Assembly: GCA_003506095.1 (NCBI GenBank)
Contig: DNWZ01000287.1
Location: 1-13,166 of the forward strand
Direction of reading: 5' to 3'
DNA: 13,166 bases
Source of the DNA: Planctomycetaceae bacterium
Lineage (GTDB): Bacteria > Planctomycetota > Planctomycetia > Pirellulales > Pirellulaceae
Part shown: positions 7,391 through 13,166 of the stretch, one piece after another
Numbering within the stretch: the stretch's first letter is position 1
How the letters are laid out: every line of letters begins with the position of its first letter
Notes under the pieces: model-generated
The model's input: the letters and a program-made list of their open reading frames with translations, nothing else
What the model was told of the DNA's origin: nothing
Database searches by the model: none
Made by a program: the position numbers and the translations under genes

Positions 7391-8185
7391 TCACCGATCC
7401 GCATCGCCTGAACCGGCCGCCGGAACGAATCGGCAGACCGGATCGCCATCAAGCAAACAGCTCGACAATCGAATCGGTTGCCCCAGTGCCTCGCTCAGCA
7501 TCGCGGTTTCCAACTGACACATCGAACGATCCTCGGTCGCATCGCGAAGTGCCGGATACGGGCAAGCCTGCACATCCAAAACAGGCAGGCTGGCCACTGG
7601 TAACGCCTCAAAAACGATCTTCGTCGCGATCCGACGCTCAGCCAGTAAGTCGACCAAATGGCGCATCCGGTCGTCCAGCGCATTCGCCTGGCCATCGTCG
7701 CCTAGTTCAAATCGATCGGCGAATCGACGCCCGATCCGTTTGGCGACGCCACCCAACAACCGCGACCGCAGTTCGGAATCGTCTAATTCAAGAATCTCCT
7801 GCCACATCGCTTCGGCCAAATCGCTCGGGTCCGCTCCGGCACACCACCGACCGCGATCGGTCAATCGATACACAAACGATGGTCGCCCACGCCCACTGAC
7901 CACCTTTTCGCGTTCGATCAGCCCGGCATCGAGCAGCCGTTCGATCCGCTGGCGAATCGCCGTAGCCGTTACACCGAGTTTCGATATCAGGTCGCCGATG
8001 CCTGTTTGCCCACCTTCGCAAAGCGCCTGCAGCAACTGAGAATCGACCCACCGCAGCGGTTCGCCGGTGCGATCTGACCGACCGATCGTGCCCACCGCGC
8101 CGGCAACTCCGTTCAACGAAACGCCAGCATTATCCGCGATTTCCGCTGGATCGGCGTTGTTCAGCGATTGATCGGCGAGCGACAT
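7391..8185 (-). CDS. sufR: SufR-like winged-helix transcriptional regulator with C-terminal Fe-S cysteines
   Basis: This 264-residue protein resembles SufR, the iron-sulfur-cluster-sensing repressor of suf operons. A winged-helix DNA-binding domain spans about residues 43-110: helices around LLQALCEGGQTGIGDLISKL and TATAIRQRIERLLDAGL, then a wing containing SGRGRPSFVYRLT. The C-terminal half holds four cysteines at 208, 223, 243 and 251 (CPYP, SMC, SSC, PVC), in the region where SufR-type proteins bind their cluster. The N-terminal 40 residues are low complexity and not diagnostic. The ATG at 8185 is chosen over the TTG at 8194; no Shine-Dalgarno is visible. Its promoter is overlapped by an inverted repeat, suggesting autorepression. 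The neighbouring DUF59 gene supports an Fe-S role, but no sufBCDS genes are in the window, so its targets may be elsewhere. Confidence 0.82.
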   Translation of the reverse strand: MSLADQSLNNADPAEIADNAGVSLNGVAGAVGTIGRSDRTGEPLRWVDSQLLQALCEGGQTGIGDLISKLGVTATAIRQRIERLLDAGLIEREKVVSGRGRPSFVYRLTDRGRWCAGADPSDLAEAMWQEILELDDSELRSRLLGGVAKRIGRRFADRFELGDDGQANALDDRMRHLVDLLAERRIATKIVFEALPVASLPVLDVQACPYPALRDATEDRSMCQLETAMLSEALGQPIRLSSCLLDGDPVCRFVPAAGSGDADR

Positions 8186-8239
8186 GAAAACCAAAAAACA
8201 GATGGGGGATCGGCGACAGAAACGCGTTGTGTTCGTTGC

Positions 8240-8268
8240 AGTCTAGGCGCAAGGGCGATTTTTGACAA
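8240..8268 (-). promoter_or_regulatory. Promoter of the SufR-like gene
   Basis: On the minus strand TTGTCA (-35, five of six consensus bases, 8263-8268) is followed after exactly 17 bases by TAGACT (-10, four of six, 8240-8245). The start would be near 8233, giving a leader of about 48 bases to the ATG at 8185. Confidence 0.55.
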
Positions 8269-8278
8269 CTGTCGTTGT
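8265..8278. promoter_or_regulatory. Inverted repeat ACAAC-N4-GTTGT, candidate SufR operator
   Basis: A perfect dyad with 5-base arms and a 4-base spacer overlaps the -35 element of the sufR-like promoter. A CAAC/GTTG dyad is known for cyanobacterial SufR (with a 6-base spacer), so the motif resembles a SufR site but with a shorter gap. Function is inferred from position and motif. Confidence 0.45.
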
Positions 8279-8341
8279 TTTTATTCCAGCGGCTTGGCTT
8301 CTTTACCATGGCCTTCGAGCTGGGAAAAGAATCGCTTTGAA

Positions 8342-8416
8342 CCGGATGACGCGCCACCGGATGACGATCCACCGGATGACGATCCACCGGATGACGATCC
8401 ACCGGATGACGATCCT
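8342..8416. repeat. 15-bp tandem repeat, five units, with internal dyads
   Basis: Five consecutive 15-mers of the form CCGGATGACGATCCA. Units 2, 3 and 4 are identical, unit 1 has GC in place of AT near its end, and unit 5 ends in T. Each unit contains GGAT-N4-ATCC, and each unit junction contains ATCC-N3-GGAT, so the array is a chain of overlapping dyads. The period is five codons and all frames are open, yet no protein is credible. It lies about 100 bases upstream of the dehydrogenase start. Confidence 0.92.
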
Positions 8417-8514
8417 ATGGGCGGTTGTTACCATCTTGAGGCACCGATTCTTGCTCCCTCTATCCCGGCCAACAGTTCGGCCTAACGCCCCCCTCACAGA
8501 AACCTGAACTCATT

Positions 8515-9618
8515 ATGAAAGCGGTCGCGGTCACGCCTGGAACCCCCAACAGTGTTCATTTGCAACAAATTGCTGAACCGCGATTGGATCAAATCCCTGA
8601 CGGCAAAGGGATAAAAGTCAAAACGTTGAAAGTCGGCGTCGATGCCACGGACCGTGAAATCAACGATGCGTTGTATGGAAACGCTCCCGAAGGTGACAAC
8701 TACTTGGTGATTGGCCACGAATCGTTCGGCGTGGTCACAGAAGTCGGCAAAGAAGTACGCAGTGTCAGACCAGGCGACTACGTAACCGCGACGGTGCGAC
8801 GGCCCGGCGGATCGATCTACGACATGATCGGTACGTACGACATGACCAGCGAAGAAGTTTACTACGAACGTGGCATCAACCTACGCCATGGTTTCTTGAC
8901 CGAATCGTTCGTCGACCACGAGGAGTACATTGTCCGCGTACCCAAAGGTCTGAAGCACTTGCACGTGTTGATGGAACCGATGAGCTGTGCGGCCAAAGCG
9001 GTGCACCAAGCGTTCGAAGCCCAGCGCCGGATGCGAGTCTGGCGGCCTAAGGTGGCATATGTATTGGGTGCTGGCCAGATCGGTTTGTTGACCACGTTGG
9101 TGCTGCGACTGCGCGGCTTACAGGTTTACACGCTCGCCCGGGGCAAGGCGCCGAATCTGAAAAGCGAAATTGCCAATGGATATGAAGCGACCTATGTCAG
9201 CACCTCGGACACTCCGATGACCGAATTGGTCAAACAAACCGGCCGCCCCGATTTGATCGTCGACGCGACCGGCAGCAGCCAGCTGGCGTTTGACGCGATG
9301 ACGGTCTTGGGCCACAACGGCGTTGTGGTTTGGACCAGCATCACCGGCGGGGCTCGCAAGATCGAAGTCCATTCCGACGTGATCAACATCCAGTGGGTGC
9401 TGGGCAACAAACTGCTGTTGGGCAGTGTGAATGCCAACCGCGAGCACTTTGAAATGGGGATTCGCGATTTGGCGATGGGTGAAATGATGTTCCCAGGCGT
9501 GACACAAAAGATCCTGACCTCTCCGGTCGACGGGTTAGAAAACTATAAAGAAATGATGCGTTTACTGGTCGAAGACCAAGACGCGTTGAAGGTTTTTGTC
9601 AACGTCAGCGACGAGTAA
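8515..9618 (+). CDS. Glucose 1-dehydrogenase-like medium-chain dehydrogenase, lacking zinc cysteines
   Basis: This 367-residue protein is a medium-chain dehydrogenase closest in pattern to archaeal-type NAD(P)-dependent glucose 1-dehydrogenase. The diagnostic segments are GVDATDREI (41-49), VIGHESFGVV (65-74), VRRPGG (94-99), RGINLRHGFLTE (119-130) and VLMEP (151-155). The Rossmann loop VLGAGQIG lies at 183-190; Arg at 209 after the second beta strand hints at NADP but is not decisive. The catalytic-zinc position that is usually Cys is Asp43, while His68, Glu69 and Glu154 are kept. The structural-zinc loop after VRRP contains no cysteines. A similar Asp and missing structural zinc are known for haloarchaeal glucose dehydrogenase. 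A cytoplasmic sugar dehydrogenase role is likely, but the substrate is unproven. The ATG lacks an obvious Shine-Dalgarno. A hairpin follows the stop. Confidence 0.85.
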   Translation: MKAVAVTPGTPNSVHLQQIAEPRLDQIPDGKGIKVKTLKVGVDATDREINDALYGNAPEGDNYLVIGHESFGVVTEVGKEVRSVRPGDYVTATVRRPGGSIYDMIGTYDMTSEEVYYERGINLRHGFLTESFVDHEEYIVRVPKGLKHLHVLMEPMSCAAKAVHQAFEAQRRMRVWRPKVAYVLGAGQIGLLTTLVLRLRGLQVYTLARGKAPNLKSEIANGYEATYVSTSDTPMTELVKQTGRPDLIVDATGSSQLAFDAMTVLGHNGVVVWTSITGGARKIEVHSDVINIQWVLGNKLLLGSVNANREHFEMGIRDLAMGEMMFPGVTQKILTSPVDGLENYKEMMRLLVEDQDALKVFVNVSDE

Positions 9619-9628
9619 TTTGCGTCAA

Positions 9629-9660
9629 TGTCGTTGCGACCCGGCTTGGTCGCAACGATA
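9629..9660 (+). terminator. Long hairpin between the dehydrogenase and DUF1080 genes
   Basis: TCGTTGCGACC and GGTCGCAACGA form a perfect 11-bp stem (9631-9641 with 9648-9658) around a 6-base loop; a G-T and a T-A pair extend it to 13. It begins 10 bases after the TAA at 9616-9618. There is no T-run, so it may be a factor-assisted terminator or an mRNA 3'-end stabiliser. Confidence 0.55.
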
Positions 9661-9702
9661 ATTGCGTGCTCCTTCCTTCCACTCTCCTCCAGGACCGCTC
9701 CG

Positions 9703-10545
9703 ATGCCCCGCTCTTCATCAACCCGAACTACCCGTTTCAAGCGACTCGCCCGTTTCGTTTCACCCGTGATGCTGGGTGTTTGTTTTTCGTCACTTGGGAT
9801 TCCTGCCGACGCGTCGGCCCAAGAATACCTCAACGGCATCAAGTGGGAAAAACCACCGATCGTCACTCCGGGTGCGACCAATTCCGACCCACCCTCGGAC
9901 GCGATCGTGCTGTTTGGCGGCACTGATCTTTCGCAATGGCGTGGAGGCGATAAGTGGAAGGTCGAAGACGGCGTCGCCATCGTGGGCAAGGGTCAGATCA
10001 CAACGGCCGAAGAGTTTGGTGATTGTCAATTGCACATCGAATGGTCCGCGCCGACCCCGCCCAAAGGTCAGGGGCAAGGCCGAGGCAACAGCGGCGTGTT
10101 CATGATGGGGCGATACGAATTGCAGGTGCTCGATTCTTATGACAACGAAACTTACTTTGATGGACAAGCGGGGGCGATCTATAAGCAAACACCGCCGGCA
10201 GCCAACGCAACTCGCCCACCAGGCGAGTGGAATGCCTATGACGTTTTCTGGACCGCGCCACGATTCGAAGAAGATGGCTCACTAAAGTCGCCTGCGTTTA
10301 TCACCGTGATGCACAACGGCGTGCTGGTGCTGAACCACTTCGAACTGCTCGGCGATACCCCATTCAATCGCCCGCCAGAATACAAGGCTCATCCGCCCAA
10401 AGGCCCGATATCCTTACAAGATCATGGCAACCCGATGCGGTTTCGCAACATCTGGGTTCGTGAGTTCAAACCGGTGACCGGCGTTCAAGAACGCGAACCG
10501 TTTTTGCGCAAAGGCGACCAAGAGATTCCTTTGCCCAAGACATAA
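9703..10545 (+). CDS. Secreted DUF1080 (3-keto-disaccharide hydrolase-like) protein
   Basis: This exported protein of about 280 residues contains one DUF1080 domain, a lectin-like beta-sandwich fold named for 3-keto-disaccharide hydrolase activity and very common in planctomycetes. A basic N-terminus followed by a hydrophobic stretch (VSPVMLGVCFSSLG) and ADASAQ gives a signal peptide of about 41 residues. Domain landmarks are IVLFGGTDLSQWRGG, GNSGVFMMGRYELQVLDS, GQAGAIYKQ, GEWNAYDVFW and PISLQDHGNPMRFRNIWVREF. The ATG at 9703 is chosen because it follows AGGA at suitable distance and starts the signal peptide; the frame extends back to 9628, but that stretch coincides with the hairpin after the preceding gene. 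The next gene begins 15 bases after the stop, so the two are likely co-transcribed. The exact glycan substrate is unknown. Confidence 0.92.
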   Translation: MPRSSSTRTTRFKRLARFVSPVMLGVCFSSLGIPADASAQEYLNGIKWEKPPIVTPGATNSDPPSDAIVLFGGTDLSQWRGGDKWKVEDGVAIVGKGQITTAEEFGDCQLHIEWSAPTPPKGQGQGRGNSGVFMMGRYELQVLDSYDNETYFDGQAGAIYKQTPPAANATRPPGEWNAYDVFWTAPRFEEDGSLKSPAFITVMHNGVLVLNHFELLGDTPFNRPPEYKAHPPKGPISLQDHGNPMRFRNIWVREFKPVTGVQEREPFLRKGDQEIPLPKT

Positions 10546-10560
10546 CAACGAGCCCGCTTG

Positions 10561-11481
10561 ATGAAAGACGCCTCGCATCCAGTCGCGTGGGGAAACGGTT
10601 TGATCCTTGTCGCTCTCGTGATTTTCGCAGAGCATCTATCAAGCGTAGTTTTCGCAGATGAGGTGCCCAAATCAGGCTCAGGGAAGTTTGACAGTGCGTC
10701 GGTCGCAACATTGGAAAATGCCTCCGTGACCGAGAGCAGCGGTTTGGCGTTTTCAAACCTTAGCAGCGATCTCCTTTGGACGCACAACGATTCAGGCGAC
10801 AGCGCCCGCCTGTTTGCATTTGACCGAAATGGCAAAACGACCGGCGGTTGTGAATTGGCGGCAGTCGACGCGACCGACTTCGAAGACATGGCATCCTTCG
10901 TCCAAGACTCCGTTGCTAGACTTGTCGTCGCTGATGTTGGCGACAACGGTTCGGTGCGGCCGTTTGTAAGTCTTTATTTCTTTGACGAGCCTCCGCCCGA
11001 CCAACAAACCACAGTGAAAGGTTGGACACGCATCGATGTGCGTTACGCGGATGGTCCGCGCGATTGCGAAGCGATCCTGGTCGACGTCCGGCGTGGCGTC
11101 GTAACGCTGATCACCAAATCGTTTTTGCCCGTCGCGTCGGTTTACGAATTGCCGCTACCAAAACGGGTGCGGCACAACGGCGATGCGACAGCCGCCGAGG
11201 CTCAAGTGCTGGCCAGAGTTGCCGCGCTGCCGATTCCGCTGGTGACCGCTGCGGATCATGATCCAGCAGCCGGCGACGTGATCCTAACCAATTACTTCCA
11301 AATGTTTCGCTATGCTGGCGATCAAAACGACAAAGCTTGGTGGCAATCAACGCCCACGGCAATCGATCTTCCGCGACTGAAACAGATCGAGGCTGTTGCG
11401 GTGGATCGCAATGGCGACGTTTGGGTAACATCGGAAGCGTCGCCAACGCCACTGGCAAAGATAAAAGGCGATCAACAATAA
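10561..11481 (+). CDS. Secreted protein, probably beta-propeller, function unknown
   Basis: This 306-residue protein is probably exported: residues about 12-33 form a hydrophobic core (GLILVALVIFAEHL) ending VVFADE. The remainder looks like repeated beta-blades: ESSGLAFSNLSSDLLWTHND, SGDSARLFAFDRNG, RLVVADVGDNG, RDCEAILVDVRRG, IEAVAVDRNGDVWVTSEA. The HNDSGD and DVGDN loops and the repeated V-D-R-N-G turns look like acidic metal-binding or propeller turns. I cannot name a family with confidence; an SMP-30/esterase-like or phytase-like propeller is possible but no catalytic set is evident. A TTG precedes the ATG; the ATG is used. The gene lies 15 bases after the DUF1080 stop and 37 bases before the CYTH gene, which suggests one operon. 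Protein content is Asp-rich, as is common for secreted planctomycete proteins. Confidence 0.8.
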   Translation: MKDASHPVAWGNGLILVALVIFAEHLSSVVFADEVPKSGSGKFDSASVATLENASVTESSGLAFSNLSSDLLWTHNDSGDSARLFAFDRNGKTTGGCELAAVDATDFEDMASFVQDSVARLVVADVGDNGSVRPFVSLYFFDEPPPDQQTTVKGWTRIDVRYADGPRDCEAILVDVRRGVVTLITKSFLPVASVYELPLPKRVRHNGDATAAEAQVLARVAALPIPLVTAADHDPAAGDVILTNYFQMFRYAGDQNDKAWWQSTPTAIDLPRLKQIEAVAVDRNGDVWVTSEASPTPLAKIKGDQQ

Positions 11482-11518
11482 AACAGCCAGCCAAACCACA
11501 ACCCATTTCAGGACCAAA

Positions 11519-12169
11519 ATGGCATCACCAATCGCGCCGGGCAAATCGTCGATCGAAGTCGAACAGAAGTTTCGATTGCCCGAACCGGACGTTTTGTTAG
11601 CGAAATTGCTGGCCGCTGGGGCGACTGAGATCGCGATCGAGTACCACGCGGACACTTATTATCGCCACCCCTCGCGCGACTTTGCCCAGACCCGCGAGGC
11701 GCTGCGGATTCGCCGCATCACCCGATCAGTCACAGAGTCGTCATCGGCGACCAATGAATCGGCGCAATCGCCAGAAACGCGGGTTACCTACAAGGGCCCT
11801 TATTCGACGACCGGGGTGAAAGCTCGGCCAGAACTCGAGTGGCGACTCGATCCCTGTGACGAAGATGGCAGAAACATGCAGTCTTTGTTCGATTTCTTGG
11901 GCTTTGCGTCGGTAATGACGGTGCGAAAAACTCGCCGCTCTTTCACGCTGGCCCATCGTGACCGAGAGTTGATTGTTACAATCGACGACGCCGAAAGCTT
12001 GGGGACATTTGCCGAAGTCGAGACGATTGCGGCCGACGATCAGGAAATTGAGGCCTGCCGCGACCAGATCAGCGAATTAGCCGAGATGCTCGACTTGCGT
12101 TCGCCTGAGCAAAAAAGCTATTTGACGATGGCGATGGAGTTCGTTTCGGAAAACGTGTTGCCCAGTTGA
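11519..12169 (+). CDS. CYTH-domain protein, class IV adenylate cyclase-like (CyaB-type)
   Basis: This 216-residue protein is a CYTH superfamily member, a tunnel-fold enzyme acting on triphosphate substrates with divalent metal. The founding ExExK signature is present as IEVEQKF at residues 12-18. Other tunnel-lining residues fit: DTYY at 45-48, EALRIRR at 60-66, VTYKGP at 89-94, RPELEW at 103-108, VRKTRR at 135-140, IDDAESLGTFAEVE at 155-168. Known activities in the family include adenylate cyclase (class IV), thiamine triphosphatase and inorganic triphosphatase; sequence alone does not decide which. The start ATG follows AGGA with a seven-base gap. A serine-rich insertion (about 70-84) between strands is an elaboration, without effect on the core motifs. 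The neighbours are two secreted proteins, with no obvious functional link. Confidence 0.9.
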   Translation: MASPIAPGKSSIEVEQKFRLPEPDVLLAKLLAAGATEIAIEYHADTYYRHPSRDFAQTREALRIRRITRSVTESSSATNESAQSPETRVTYKGPYSTTGVKARPELEWRLDPCDEDGRNMQSLFDFLGFASVMTVRKTRRSFTLAHRDRELIVTIDDAESLGTFAEVETIAADDQEIEACRDQISELAEMLDLRSPEQKSYLTMAMEFVSENVLPS

Positions 12170-12223
12170 AACGCTGGAAAGGACGCATTTTTGCCGATTC
12201 CGGTTAAACAGATTGTGCTGAAT

Positions 12224-12253
12224 TTGACGGCGTGGTTTGCGGCCGGCTATACT
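12224..12253 (+). promoter_or_regulatory. Strong sigma-70-type promoter of the TRASH-like protein gene
   Basis: TTGACG (-35, five of six) and TATACT (-10, five of six) are separated by 18 bases. The predicted start near 12260 leaves a leader of about 44 bases. AGGTAAG, ending a few bases before the ATG at 12304, is a good ribosome-binding candidate. This is the best promoter match in the window. Confidence 0.75.
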
Positions 12254-12303
12254 CTCATCGCTCGGAAGATGTTCCGGTTCGATCCCTTTTTGTAGGTAAG
12301 TAG

Positions 12304-12756
12304 ATGATGATTCGTAAGTTTTTAGTATCGGCTCTAGCCGTATTTGCAATCGCTGGCGTCACGGTATGGGCCGAGGACATCAAGCTCGATGGCGTAAAAT
12401 GCCTCGTTGCTCCGCGCCCCGCGTCGGCTGACAAATCAGCTGAATACAAGGATGGAAAAGTTTTCTTCTGCTGCGGCAACTGTGCCGGCAAGTTTGCCGA
12501 AGATTCCGCTAAGTTTGCAACAACAGCTAACCTGCAACTCGTTGCGACCAAGCAGTACGAACAAAAGGCATGCCCGCTGAGCGGTGGCCCTTTGAACGCC
12601 GACACCGCCATCAAGGTTGGTGACGTAGAAGTCAAGTTCTGCTGCAACAATTGCAAGGGCAAGGTCGAGTCGACCGAAGGCAAGGCACAACTCGAATTGG
12701 TATTCAGCGAGAAGGCCTTCGAAAAGGCCGGTTTCGCCAAGGTTGCCACCAAGTAA
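12304..12756 (+). CDS. Small secreted protein with two TRASH-like cysteine repeats
   Basis: This 150-residue protein starts with a clear signal peptide (MMIRKFLVSALAVFAIAG, cleavage likely after VWA). It then carries two copies of a 57-residue unit. Each copy holds the same spacing: Cys, 22 residues, Cys-Cys-x-x-Cys. The cysteines are C33, C56, C57, C60 and C90, C113, C114, C117. This matches the C-x(19-22)-C-x3-C spacing of TRASH/YHS-type metal-binding motifs, with an added adjacent cysteine. The core strand motif is KVFFCCGNCAGKF in copy 1 and VKFCCNNCKGKV in copy 2. The mature protein is rich in lysine and acidic residues and has no other domain. Metal binding or trafficking in the periplasm is inferred. 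It has its own strong promoter and terminator, so it is probably a highly expressed single-gene unit. ATG at 12304 and 12307 are adjacent starts. Confidence 0.9.
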   Translation: MMIRKFLVSALAVFAIAGVTVWAEDIKLDGVKCLVAPRPASADKSAEYKDGKVFFCCGNCAGKFAEDSAKFATTANLQLVATKQYEQKACPLSGGPLNADTAIKVGDVEVKFCCNNCKGKVESTEGKAQLELVFSEKAFEKAGFAKVATK

Positions 12757-12802
12757 TTGCCAGCTTTTTTGGCTAGCATGAATCGCAAAATCTGCGAATC
12801 CC

Positions 12803-12844
12803 AAACGGGTGCGAAGCGATGTCGCTTCAGCATCCGTTTTTTTT
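12803..12844 (+). terminator. Rho-independent terminator after the TRASH-like gene
   Basis: An outer stem AAACGGGTGC with GCATCCGTTT (one G-T pair) leads into an inner perfect stem GAAGCGA with TCGCTTC around TG, with one bulged A, followed directly by eight T. It lies 46 bases after the stop codon and looks like a textbook terminator. Confidence 0.93.
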
Positions 12845-12944
12845 CGACAAGCAGCTTTGAACCGTTTGACCCCATGTTGCACGAACAATCAACAAATGCA
12901 ACGATTCGGATTCGGAACACCAGCAACGATTCACGTTGCAACTC

Positions 12945-13029
12945 GGCCGAGTGGTGGAATGGCAGACACAAGGGATTTAAAATCCCTCGGGGAGTAATCC
13001 CTGTGCGGGTTCGAGTCCCGCCTCGGCCA
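12945..13029 (+). tRNA. tRNA-Leu (anticodon TAA)
   Basis: The 85-base cloverleaf has a 7-bp acceptor (GGCCGAG with CTCGGCC), discriminator A, a short D stem GTG/CAC with GG in the loop, an anticodon stem AGGGA/TCCCT with loop TTTAAAA (anticodon TAA, reading UUA), a long class II variable arm, and a T arm GCGGG-TTCGAGT-CCCGC. CCA is not encoded, since tcc follows the discriminator, so it must be added by the CCA transferase. A class II tRNA with anticodon TAA is leucine. Confidence 0.96.
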
Positions 13030-13075
13030 TCCTAAGGGGAAAGCCACCCTCCGCCAGAAGAAGACAAATCGAGTC

Positions 13076-13099
13076 AAAGCCCGGGATTTCCTGGGCTTT
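13076..13099 (+). terminator. Hairpin terminator after tRNA-Leu
   Basis: AAAGCCC and GGGCTTT form a 7-bp stem, extended inward by a G-T and two G-C pairs around the loop ATTT. A T-rich stretch (cttcatttt) follows. It lies about 46 bases downstream of the tRNA. Confidence 0.75.
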
Positions 13100-13166
13100 C
13101 TTCATTTTCGGCCCCTTTGCTGTTGAGTCATCTAGGGACGATCCGAGACCCTTCGAGCCATCTTCG

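Larger units (their letters stand above)
8186..8514. other. Divergent intergenic region, 329 bases
   Basis: This region separates the minus-strand SufR-like gene from the plus-strand dehydrogenase. It holds a sufR promoter, an inverted repeat over its -35, and a five-unit 15-bp tandem repeat. Open frames across the repeat start with TTG and have no homology-like features, so no gene is called. No good promoter for the dehydrogenase could be identified by eye. Confidence 0.8.

Noticed and set aside
8342..8416. Possible CRISPR array
   Set aside because: The units are 15 bp, directly adjacent, and have no spacers or cas genes nearby.
8168..8507. Plus-strand open frames across the 15-bp repeats (Asp-Pro repeats in one frame, a hydrophobic start in another)
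   Set aside because: They begin with TTG, have no ribosome-binding site, and are open in all frames only because the 15-bp unit has no stops.
8186..8514. Possible replication origin at the strand switch
   Set aside because: No DnaA-box cluster (TTATCCACA-like) or AT-rich unwinding region is visible, and neither dnaA nor dnaN is near; a strand change between divergent genes is ordinary.
9628..9702. N-terminal extension of the DUF1080 protein from ATG at 9628
   Set aside because: It would place the start in the hairpin after the preceding gene, and a better start with AGGA and signal peptide exists at 9703.
12945..13029. tRNA-Leu as an integration site of a genomic island
   Set aside because: There is no integrase, no duplicated tRNA 3' end and no foreign-looking gene in the window.
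12757..13035. Open frames after the TRASH-like gene
   Set aside because: They run through a strong terminator and the tRNA-Leu gene.

Overview
The window looks like a chromosomal segment from a planctomycete, most likely a Pirellulaceae/Rhodopirellula-type bacterium. The basis is the gene families: a very long secreted PSCyt1/PSCyt2/PSD1 (DUF1549-DUF1553) cytochrome-like protein, a secreted DUF1080 protein, and a cluster of methanofuran/H4MPT-linked C1 genes, a combination known from Planctomycetes. GC content is moderately high and CGATCG-type words are visibly frequent. Genus assignment is inference; there is no 16S rRNA here.

Layout. From position 8 to about 8.19 kb every gene is on the minus strand; from 8.5 kb to the end every gene is on the plus strand. 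Minus strand, in transcription order from the divergent point: a SufR-like Fe-S repressor, followed by a terminator; a MIP18/DUF59 (SufT-like) Fe-S assembly factor with its own promoter; a tightly coupled three-gene operon whose products match the methanofuran pathway (MfnD-like ATP-grasp ligase, MfnF-like synthase, MfnE-like kinase; overlaps of 8 and 4 bases), possibly followed by a GNAT acetyltransferase; then the large secreted multidomain cytochrome-like protein with an extended -10 promoter. Plus strand: a GDH-type medium-chain dehydrogenase, a strong hairpin, then a run of a secreted DUF1080 protein, a secreted predicted beta-propeller and a CYTH-domain protein. Last come a strongly promoted small secreted protein with duplicated TRASH-like cysteine motifs, a textbook Rho-independent terminator, a tRNA-Leu(UAA) and a second terminator.

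How the genes work together. The mfnD-mfnF-mfnE-like operon would supply the glutamyl-tyramine (or glutamyl-tyrosine) moiety, the activated aminomethylfuran, and their condensation, giving the C1 carrier used by the H4MPT-linked formaldehyde oxidation branch. The SufR-like and SufT-like genes form an Fe-S homeostasis neighbourhood. The SufR-like gene has a good promoter whose -35 element is overlapped by an inverted repeat, which suggests autorepression. The divergent region also carries a five-unit 15-bp tandem repeat with internal dyads. The plus-strand secreted proteins fit the polymer-degrading life style of planctomycetes, but no pathway can be assigned to them.

The most interesting items are the compact methanofuran operon, the duplicated TRASH-like exported protein, the GDH-like enzyme with Asp at the usual zinc-Cys position and no structural-zinc cysteines, and the regulatory architecture of the divergent region. 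I found no mobile element, CRISPR array or phage gene.
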